Positions 58,142 through 64,000 of a stretch of 64,000 bases of DNA are shown one piece after another. The translations under genes were made by a program, and so were the position numbers. Origin of the DNA: Bacteroidota bacterium (lineage in GTDB: Bacteria; Bacteroidota; Bacteroidia; Flavobacteriales; Weeksellaceae); the NCBI GenBank assembly GCA_023461035.1, contig JAEWOD010000007.1, positions 11,081 to 75,080 of the forward strand, given 5' to 3'. Position 1 is the stretch's first letter. Every line of letters begins with the position of its first letter. The notes under the pieces were generated by a model. It worked only from the letters and a program-made list of their open reading frames with translations, ran no database searches and was not told where the DNA came from.

Positions 58142-58177
58142 CACACCGTTTACGCAGAATTCACAAAAACTTTACAG

Positions 58178-59113
58178 ATGGAACAACAAGCACTATTATT
58201 TTCTACCCGAGGAAGCCAGATTTTGGCTGAGAAAATTGCCGACCACTACGGTGAAAAATTAGGAAAACTGAAAATCGTGGATTTCAGTGATGGTGAATTC
58301 CAGCCTGCTTTTGAACAATCGGTAAGAGGTTGTCGGGTGTTTCTGATCGGATCTACTTTTCAGCCGAGTGATAATCTGATGGAGCTATTGTTGATGTGTG
58401 ATGCGGCAAAACGGGCTTCTGCCGATAAAATTACGGCGGTTATTCCTTATTTCGGATTTGCAAGACAAGACAGGAAAGATGCGCCGCGTGTTCCGATCGG
58501 AGCAAAGCTGGTAGCCAAAATGTTGGCAGCGGCAGGCGCGACCCGTGTGATGACGATGGATTTGCACGCCGACCAGATTCAGGGATTTTTTGAAATTCCG
58601 GTGGATCATTTATTTGCTTCCACGATTTTTGTGGATTATATTGAGAGTTTGAATTTGGATAATCTGACGATTGCTTCGCCCGACATGGGTGGTGCCAAAC
58701 GTGCCAATAATTATTCAAAACACTTAAATGCAGACATCGTGATTTGTCATAAAGAACGTAAACGCGCCAACCAGGTAGAGAATATGATGTTGATAGGTGA
58801 TGTGGAAGGAAAAAATGTGATTTTGCTGGACGATATGATTGATACGGCAGGAACGCTGACCAAAGCAGCCGAGTTGATTATGGAAAAAGGTGCAAAAAGT
58901 GTGAGAGCTGTAGCGACGCATCCGGTGCTTTCCGGAAATGCTTATGAGCGGATAGAAAACTCGCCGTTGGTTGAAGTTGCGGTGACGGATAGTATTCCGT
59001 TAAAAAATAATTCGGTTTCTAAAATAAAAGTGCTATCTTGCGCCCCTCTTTTTGCTGATGTGATGCACATGGTACACAGCAGAAAATCAATAAGTTCGAA
59101 ATTTATTATTTAA
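58178..59113 (+). CDS. prs: Ribose-phosphate pyrophosphokinase (PRPP synthetase)
   Basis: 311 residues. Makes PRPP from ribose-5-phosphate and ATP for purine, pyrimidine, His and Trp synthesis. Seen: DFSDGEFQPAFEQSVRGCRVFLIGS, the ATP/flexible loop ARQDRKDAPRVPIGAKLVAKML, metal/substrate DLHADQIQGFF, and the PRPP-binding loop VILLDDMIDTAGTLTKAA. Complete. It is 30 bp upstream of the L25 gene and cotranscription is likely. Confidence 0.97.
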   Translation: MEQQALLFSTRGSQILAEKIADHYGEKLGKLKIVDFSDGEFQPAFEQSVRGCRVFLIGSTFQPSDNLMELLLMCDAAKRASADKITAVIPYFGFARQDRKDAPRVPIGAKLVAKMLAAAGATRVMTMDLHADQIQGFFEIPVDHLFASTIFVDYIESLNLDNLTIASPDMGGAKRANNYSKHLNADIVICHKERKRANQVENMMLIGDVEGKNVILLDDMIDTAGTLTKAAELIMEKGAKSVRAVATHPVLSGNAYERIENSPLVEVAVTDSIPLKNNSVSKIKVLSCAPLFADVMHMVHSRKSISSKFII

Positions 59114-59143
59114 TTTATTATAAACAATTTTTAAAACAATCAA

Positions 59144-59788
59144 ATGAAATCTATTACAATTCAAGGTGTAAAAAGAGAAAGCGTGGGTAAAGCTTCGACG
59201 CGTACCTTACGTAATGCTGACCAAGTGCCTTGTGTTGTTTATGGTGGAAATGAACCTTTGCATTTCTCGGCAGACGAGAAAGAATTCAAGCATTTGGTTT
59301 ATACACCGGAAGCACACACAGTGAACTTAGAGTTGGTTGACGGAACAAAAATTGCTGCGATTTTGCAGGACATCCAGTTTCATCCTGTAACTGACAAAAT
59401 CATCCATGCAGACTTTTATCAGTTGCATGATGACAAACCGGTTGCAATCGAAGTCCCTGTACGATTGACAGGTCGTGCTCGTGGTGTGGTTAACGGTGGT
59501 GTATTGCGTTTCAACATGCGTAAACTGAAAGTAAGAGCCATCCCGGCTAACTTACCGGATGAAATCGTGATTGATGTTACGCCGATGCGTATCGGACACA
59601 AGAAATATGTGGAATCCATCCGAAACAACAATTATACAATCCTTCATCCGGACAATGCCGTAATCGTGGCGGTTAGAACGTCCAGAACCGCAGTTGCAGA
59701 TACTGATGATGATGAAGAGGCATCAACTGAAGAAGGAGCAGAAACTCCGGCAGCTGAAGCAGCTTCTGAAGAGGGTGGTGCAGAATAA
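59144..59788 (+). CDS. rplY: Ribosomal protein L25/Ctc family
   Basis: 214 residues: N-terminal L25 5S-rRNA-binding domain (GKASTRTLRNADQVPCVVYGG) and the C-terminal Ctc/TL5 beta domain (VPVRLTGRARGVVNGGVLRF, VDVTPMRIGHKKYVESI-like), followed by an acidic Glu/Ala tail. Long Ctc form, usual for Bacteroidota. Ends in a strong terminator. Confidence 0.95.
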   Translation: MKSITIQGVKRESVGKASTRTLRNADQVPCVVYGGNEPLHFSADEKEFKHLVYTPEAHTVNLELVDGTKIAAILQDIQFHPVTDKIIHADFYQLHDDKPVAIEVPVRLTGRARGVVNGGVLRFNMRKLKVRAIPANLPDEIVIDVTPMRIGHKKYVESIRNNNYTILHPDNAVIVAVRTSRTAVADTDDDEEASTEEGAETPAAEAASEEGGAE

Positions 59789-59812
59789 GATTTATTTCTT
59801 TTCAGAACATAG

Positions 59813-59838
59813 AACTCCGGCTTTGGTCGGAGTTTTTT
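59813..59838 (+). terminator. Intrinsic terminator of prs-rplY
   Basis: AACTCCG (59813-59819) and CGGAGTT (59828-59834), T-run to 59838. Confidence 0.88.
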
Positions 59839-59883
59839 ATTACCGAAGAGCCTGTTTTATCTGCATATTTTGTAATGCATCCC

Positions 59884-59908
59884 CCTGCCTGCCGGCATGC
59901 AGGTTTTT
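59884..59908 (+). repeat. Palindrome CCTGCCTGCCGGCATGCAGG
   Basis: One mismatch from perfect symmetry and followed by TTTTT. It may be a second terminator or a dispersed repeat unit of the CCTGC...GCAGG type. Confidence 0.5.
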
Positions 59909-59916
59909 GCTTGCGG

Positions 59917-60804
59917 CTAATACCCGAACCTCCTTAAATCTCCATCCTTTTTACGCCAGTCTTTTTTGACTTTGACAAAGAGTTTGAGAAATATTTTTTT
60001 ATTGAAGAATTTCTCTAAATCTTCCCTTGCTTCTTTCCCGACTTTGGAGAGGGATTCGCCTTTGTGGCCAATGATAATTCCTTTTTGGGTGTCGCGTTCC
60101 ACATAAATTTCACTTTCGATCTGGATTAATTCCAAACCTTCTTTGAAAATCTGTGTAACCACTTCTACCGAATAGGGAATTTCTTTTTTGTAGTTCAAAA
60201 GAATTTTTTCCCGGATGACCTCGTCCACAATAAACCGTTCCGATTTATCGGTCAACTGGTCTTCCGGAAAGTAAAGCGGGCCTTCAGGCAATAAATGGAT
60301 GATTTTATTTTTAAGCATATCCACATTTACATTTTCCAAAGCTGAAATCGGAAGGATTTCCGCGTTGGGCAACAGATTATGCCAGTGCTCTACCGTTTGT
60401 TCCAAACGTTCCTGCGTCGTCGTGTCTATTTTATTGATGAGGATGATAACCGGAACATTTGTTTTTTGAAGTTTATCAAAGAATTCGGCATTTTTGGGTT
60501 GTTTTTCGCCCACTTCAACCACATACAAAATCAAATCTGCATCGACCAAAGCTTCCTTTACATACTCCATCATTTTGGATTGTAGTTCGTAAGCAGGCTC
60601 GAGGATGCCGGGGGTATCGGAAAACACGATCTGATAATCCTCTCCTGTCAGAATCCCTTTGATTCTGTGGCGTGTGGTTTGCGCTTTGTGCGTGGCGATA
60701 ACGAGTTTTTCGTCCATCAGTAAATTGAGCAAAGTCGATTTACCCACATTGGGATTTCCGATGATGTTCACAAACCCCGATTTGAATTTCTTTTCCTCTG
60801 ACAT
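59917..60804 (-). CDS. era: GTPase Era
   Basis: 295 residues. Walker A GNPNVGKSTLLN, switch THKAQTTRHRIKG, DTPG, NKID, then the C-terminal KH domain with GIIIGHKGESLSKVGKEAREDLE. Era binds 16S rRNA during 30S assembly. Complete. A -7 element at 60809-60816 lies only 4-11 bases upstream of the ATG, implying a nearly leaderless mRNA or an alternative promoter further up. Confidence 0.96.
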   Translation of the reverse strand: MSEEKKFKSGFVNIIGNPNVGKSTLLNLLMDEKLVIATHKAQTTRHRIKGILTGEDYQIVFSDTPGILEPAYELQSKMMEYVKEALVDADLILYVVEVGEKQPKNAEFFDKLQKTNVPVIILINKIDTTTQERLEQTVEHWHNLLPNAEILPISALENVNVDMLKNKIIHLLPEGPLYFPEDQLTDKSERFIVDEVIREKILLNYKKEIPYSVEVVTQIFKEGLELIQIESEIYVERDTQKGIIIGHKGESLSKVGKEAREDLEKFFNKKIFLKLFVKVKKDWRKKDGDLRRFGY

Positions 60805-60808
60805 TTTG

Positions 60809-60816
60809 CAAAATTA
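60809..60816 (-). promoter_or_regulatory. -7 promoter element of era
   Basis: TAATTTTG on the minus strand matches TAnnTTTG, right next to the era ATG at 60804. Confidence 0.45.
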
Positions 60817-61194
60817 ATGTATTCTTATTCCTGAAGTTAGAATATTTTCCAAATAATATAAATAGCCCTAAAGAACGTTAGAACAACAATCACAAATGAT
60901 GAGGAGACACAAAAACTAAAAAGAAATTCACTACAGATTAAATTCTATTATCGATACGATTTTTCGAGAAAAATCACTCGACACGAGGCAAAGCCGAACT
61001 GAACGAAGTTAATTGACGAATTTTATTTCAAAATGCACAACAATTATAATAATGATTCTTTTGTTTTATCGATATTTCAAGAAAGGACAAACTATCGAGT
61101 CCTATTTTTTTATTTTCCGTACTAATTTAGAAGGTATTATTCACATTTCTCTCTATCCCATTTGATTAACGATACTTCATGCGCAAGTGAAGCT
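60817..61194. other. Gene-free stretch between era and the Type VI cassette
   Basis: No coding region seen. It has a palindrome GATTTTTCGAGAAAAATC (60957-60974) and a CTTCA/TGAAG hairpin near 61174-61191. The sequence looks like debris of exchanged DNA at the end of an effector cassette. Confidence 0.45.
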
Positions 61195-61509
61195 CTATTT
61201 AGTTATAGCTTTATAAATATAGAATTCTCCTTGTCGGTTCATCTTATCATTTAAGGGGTTCGTAGAAACGTCCAAAAAGTAATTATCGTTTTCACAAAAA
61301 AGTAATTCTGGCTTCAACTGCACATTTTCATCTTCTAAAAACTTATTAAAAATCTTATACGCCTCATCATATTTTATTTTAGCATTCTCTTGAAATTCTA
61401 AAAATTCTTTTGTGTTAGGATAAATTCTTTGTTGTTCATTTATAACATTTTGTTTACACGCAAATTGTATTAGTAATAAAATTAGTAAACAATTTATTTT
61501 CTTTTTCAT
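61195..61509 (-). CDS. Small lipoprotein, candidate immunity protein
   Basis: 104 residues, lipobox IQFAC (residues 14-18), so a lipidated envelope protein. The rest is helical and charged: TKEFLEFQENAKIKYDEAYKIFNKFLEDE, then ENDNYFLDVSTNPLNDKMNRQGEFYIYK. It lies downstream of the Type VI effector and of another lipoprotein in the same direction. Small lipoproteins here are often immunity proteins against periplasm-acting effectors; that is inferred. Confidence 0.55.
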   Translation of the reverse strand: MKKKINCLLILLLIQFACKQNVINEQQRIYPNTKEFLEFQENAKIKYDEAYKIFNKFLEDENVQLKPELLFCENDNYFLDVSTNPLNDKMNRQGEFYIYKAITK

Positions 61510-61561
61510 GCTACTTTTTTAAGGATTCCAATCCGCACTTTCATTTTTAATAAGTGTAACA

Positions 61562-61972
61562 TCAAAAAGTGTTAAAAAAAATTTTATTATAATTACTAAA
61601 AGGTATTTCAAGATGAACTTTTATAGTTTTACCTGAATCTTCATTAAAAACCTCCCCAGTTTTACCATTAACCCAAATTCCATCAAGTAAGTAATCTCCC
61701 GTTTTGGAATTATATCTTGCGACAGAAGTGGGAAAAACATAATAGTCATTTATCAATATGTCTAACCTACATTTTACAGAATCCTGATTAGGATTTATTT
61801 CAAAGTATTTTTTCGAAAAAATTTCTGCGGCTTCTTCTGTTTTAATAACAAAATCATCGTCTTGTTTTGCCATATATTCTGGACTTCCATATATAATAAT
61901 ATTTTCTACTTTCATATTTCTATTGCATGAAATTAAGATTAATAACCCTAAAAATAAAAATTTACAACTCAT
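61562..61972 (-). CDS. Small lipoprotein, candidate immunity protein
   Basis: 136 residues starting MSCKFLFLGLLILISC, lipobox LISC at 13-16. A NTF2/Imm-like mixed fold is suggested by VIKTEEAAEIFSKKYFEINPNQDSVKCRLDILINDYYVFPTSVARYNSKTGDYLLDGIWVNGKTGEVF. The 11-bp overlap with the effector gene shows translational coupling, the usual arrangement of effector and immunity genes. Confidence 0.6.
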   Translation of the reverse strand: MSCKFLFLGLLILISCNRNMKVENIIIYGSPEYMAKQDDDFVIKTEEAAEIFSKKYFEINPNQDSVKCRLDILINDYYVFPTSVARYNSKTGDYLLDGIWVNGKTGEVFNEDSGKTIKVHLEIPFSNYNKIFFNTF

Positions 61973-63122
61973 TGTATTCTTTTGTGATGTTTAATAATTT
62001 TCCTTTCTTCTTACCATTAGTGTGCCTTCCTGAAGATAATAGTAAATCTAAAAAACCTTGTGGAGATTGTGTTGTAGAGGTTATAGTATTTATATTGACT
62101 AAGTCATTTTCTGGAAATAAATCAAAAACATTTGTGTTTTCTTCTATTGAAATTCTTACAGTACTCGTACACTGTTCTCCGATGAATGGTATCACGCTGT
62201 AAGTTCCCAAATTATTGTATCTATTAACCCACCATTTTTCAACTTTCTCCATCTCGCTCTTTCTTAAATCAATTTCAATCAAACAAACTCGACCAACAAT
62301 ATTCCAATCCTCTCTCATCTGGTTATCATTTAGAATTATTAAAATATCATTTTTTGTTAGATTTCCGGATTGAGACATTTTATCCCACCAAGGACGACCT
62401 TCTGAATTAAAGGGTTCTCCGGGTTGGGGTCCAAAGTCATAGTATTCTTCACCAATTATAATTGCAGTATGCCCACCTAATCCTTTTCTGTTTAATTTAT
62501 CTGTATATGAAGAATGTGGTAATTCAATTAGAACAGTAATTGTTTCCGTTTTCTCATAAACTTTCAAATAATTTTCAGGCTTAGCAGGCAAATCAGGGGA
62601 CTCATTTTTATAACTACATTCAAAATAAAGTTCAATTTCATCCCCATAATCATCTTCTATAAAACTTACTAAACCATCTGAAAGTGTTAGTCTAACCAAT
62701 GCCTTGTTGTTGTTAATGGGTTTTGAGCTTACCACTTTATTGGTACCGGATTCAACTATTGTTATTTTATCGTCTAAATTCAAAGCCCCGTCATGGTCAT
62801 ACAACTGTATGTTAACATTTGCATTTTTTTCCGTTACATTTTTCATTTTTATATGAAAAAAAACTTCTTGACCCACTTCAGCCTCTTTTATCCTATTATT
62901 TCCGGCTTCATCAGAACTCCACCAACCTTCATCAAAGTATTTATAATCTTCATTATCATCAGTTTCGGGTGTTCCAAAATTTGTTACTTCGTCTGCTGAA
63001 AACTTACTGAATTTCCCTGCAGATGCTTCAAAAGTTTCAGTAAAAACTGTCCAACTACCTTCAATTTCCGTTAGGAAATCGCCTCCTGTAATCCGTGTGA
63101 TTATTCCTTCTTCTTTAGACAT
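61962..63122 (-). CDS. Probable Type VI secretion effector with permuted papain/NlpC-like domain
   Basis: 386 residues, no signal peptide. Residues 1-60 (GIITRITGGDFLTEIEGSWTVFTETFEASAGKFSKFSADEVTNFGTPE) have the Bacteroidota Type VI delivery-segment pattern; residues 85-200 are an immunoglobulin-like beta domain. The C-terminal domain carries His218 in GLGGHTAIIIGEEYYDFGP and Cys318 in YSVIPFIGEQCTSTV, the His-before-Cys order of permuted NlpC/P60 enzymes (amidases, lipid acyltransferases). It lies 12 bp after vgrG and overlaps the lipoprotein gene by 11 bp. Whether it attacks peptidoglycan or lipid is not known. Confidence 0.7.
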   Translation of the reverse strand: MSKEEGIITRITGGDFLTEIEGSWTVFTETFEASAGKFSKFSADEVTNFGTPETDDNEDYKYFDEGWWSSDEAGNNRIKEAEVGQEVFFHIKMKNVTEKNANVNIQLYDHDGALNLDDKITIVESGTNKVVSSKPINNNKALVRLTLSDGLVSFIEDDYGDEIELYFECSYKNESPDLPAKPENYLKVYEKTETITVLIELPHSSYTDKLNRKGLGGHTAIIIGEEYYDFGPQPGEPFNSEGRPWWDKMSQSGNLTKNDILIILNDNQMREDWNIVGRVCLIEIDLRKSEMEKVEKWWVNRYNNLGTYSVIPFIGEQCTSTVRISIEENTNVFDLFPENDLVNINTITSTTQSPQGFLDLLLSSGRHTNGKKKGKLLNITKEYNEL

Positions 63123-63134
63123 AGGCTCAAATTT

Positions 63135-64000
63135 TTAGTGATGAGTTCCCATTTCACCGTTATTGTTTTTAAACGTTTTCTGTGCATGAATGGTATTGTC
63201 TTCCATAGACATTATTTGCCTGTTTTTTGTGTTTTCCTTTACCTCTTTTGCTTTTGATTTTCTTTCACCACTTGCAATTTCAAGTATGTTGGTTGCAAAT
63301 AAATTGTAATCTAATGCGGCTGATTGTGTTATTACCGCTCCTGCTATTTCTGAAATGTTTACCCCAGCTGTTGCAGATATATTATTAGAAGCATTCATTA
63401 CAATATCTGTTGCGTTCATAGTGATTGTATTCGGCGCATTAACATTGATATTTCCCTGTCCGTCCATGAGCCAGGTATTCCCGCTTGGGTCTTCGATAAA
63501 GACAGATCCTTCGGCATCGTTGAGGATGACTTTTGTTCCCGACCTTGTGTGGATTACTTTTTTATCATTATTGGAAGTATGGTATCCACTGCTTTCATTT
63601 CCGTTATAATGCGTCCCCACCGCATAGGGTTTCTCGGCATTTCCGCTCTCGAAGTTCACCATCACTTCTTCCCCAATTTCGGGAACGAAATAAAAACCTT
63701 TGCCGCTTCCCGAGTGAGGTTGTGTGAACCTTATCCATGGCGTAATGCTGTTGTTTTTCTGTTGCCATGGAAATTGCACCTGAATCCTTCCCAACCCCAG
63801 CGGGTCGTTGTTGTCCACCACGATTCCCGGTTGGGATTCCGCCATAGGGGTGTGGTGTACGTTTCCGTAAGGTGGATTTTGACTATCGGCGGTGATTCCC
63901 TGAAATTCATTGGAATAATTCCCCGCTTCATCACATATATGCAGAATATCCGTTACGATGTACTTCCCGTAATTCTGTTCCTGGATTTTCAACATGTCCA
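63135..64000 (-). CDS. vgrG: VgrG spike protein of a Type VI secretion system (5' end outside the window)
   Basis: C-terminal about 288 residues. VgrG/gp5 OB-fold motifs: GIVVDNNDPLGLGRIQVQFPW, TPWIRFTQPHSGSGKGFYFVPEIGEEVMVNFESG, GNAEKPYAVGTHYNG, then the beta-helix spike (GSVFIEDPSGNTWLMDGQGNINVNAPNTITMNATDIVM). Reading continues past 64000, so the visible Met at 63995 is internal. The layout matches the Bacteroidota Type VI subtype (T6SSiii). It forms the tip of the puncturing device and the adjacent gene is its likely cargo. Confidence 0.9.
   Translation of the reverse strand, partial: DMLKIQEQNYGKYIVTDILHICDEAGNYSNEFQGITADSQNPPYGNVHHTPMAESQPGIVVDNNDPLGLGRIQVQFPWQQKNNSITPWIRFTQPHSGSGKGFYFVPEIGEEVMVNFESGNAEKPYAVGTHYNGNESSGYHTSNNDKKVIHTRSGTKVILNDAEGSVFIEDPSGNTWLMDGQGNINVNAPNTITMNATDIVMNASNNISATAGVNISEIAGAVITQSAALDYNLFATNILEIASGERKSKAKEVKENTKNRQIMSMEDNTIHAQKTFKNNNGEMGTHH

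Larger units (their letters stand above)
57774..58177. other. 404-bp gene-free stretch before prs
   Basis: No coding region seen. It contains the candidate structured element at 57905-58066 and the prs promoter element at 58134-58141. Confidence 0.65.

Noticed and set aside
59694..59969. Plus-strand open frame overlapping the end of the L25 gene
   Set aside because: Runs through the terminator hairpin and a palindromic repeat and has no family features.

Overview
The window looks like a chromosomal segment of a flavobacterium-type Bacteroidota, possibly near Chryseobacterium or another Weeksellaceae lineage; genus is an inference. Four things point there. There is a flexirubin/dialkylresorcinol gene cluster. 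The -7 promoter element TAnnTTTG recurs directly upstream of start codons. A Type IX secretion sorting-domain remnant lies at the left edge. A Bacteroidota-style VgrG lies at the right edge. The sequence is AT-rich, uses ATG/TAA heavily and lacks strong Shine-Dalgarno sites.

Layout. 1-15.5 kb is mostly housekeeping: S1/P1-type nuclease, a nucleoside-phosphorylase-like protein, a DUF3109 protein, an HNH/NUMOD4 protein, dxs, a SufT/MIP18-type Fe-S protein, a band-7 protein, a Fur-family repressor, a P1B metal ATPase with a possible TTGCAA-N5-TTGCAA operator, argH, then an ECF sigma/anti-sigma pair. A 216-bp MITE-like element with perfect 19-bp terminal inverted repeats sits at 15553-15768. 16-21.3 kb holds two aconitases of different families side by side. 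21.3-24.4 kb is an AT-rich accessory island: a RAYT-type (REP-associated Y1) transposase flanked by inverted REP-like palindromes, followed by three tandem small paralogues that resemble an immunity-gene array.

25.4-56.9 kb is the pigment cluster. On the minus strand it has four blocks. The first (52.0 to 46.2 kb) is aromatic ammonia-lyase, WG-repeat protein, FabG, ketosynthase, ACP and acyltransferase. The second (46.0 to 40.4 kb) is a KASIII-like enzyme, hotdog dehydratase, DarA, DarB, a second hotdog protein, a small conserved protein and a BtrH-like acyltransferase. The third (38.8 to 35.0 kb) is an ABC transporter, thioesterase and ketosynthase. The fourth (33.9 to 25.4 kb) is a ketosynthase-like protein, ACP, ketosynthase, a chain-length-factor-like protein with all catalytic residues lost, polysaccharide deacetylase, LolA, lipoprotein, beta-barrel protein, hotdog protein, a small exported protein and a GT2-DUF2062 fusion. 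Divergently on the plus strand are a flavin enzyme with a halogenase-like WxWxIP motif, a C45-type Ntn-hydrolase lipoprotein and a PaaK-like ligase. The likely logic is: tyrosine gives 4-coumarate (lyase), which is activated (ligase), loaded on ACP, extended to an aryl polyene, and esterified to a dialkylresorcinol made by DarA/DarB; LolA, lipoprotein and beta-barrel proteins would place it in the outer membrane. Plus-strand passengers interrupt the cluster: a ParD/ParE-type toxin-antitoxin pair, a lipoprotein pair and a serine hydrolase. No MMPL/RND exporter and no phosphopantetheinyl transferase is seen in the window.

56.9-60.8 kb returns to housekeeping: prs, the L25/Ctc ribosomal protein gene and era, with a candidate structured RNA element upstream of prs. 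61.2-64 kb is a Type VI secretion cassette read leftwards: the C-terminal part of VgrG, then a probable effector with a permuted papain/NlpC-like His-Cys arrangement, then two small lipoproteins that are candidate periplasmic immunity proteins.
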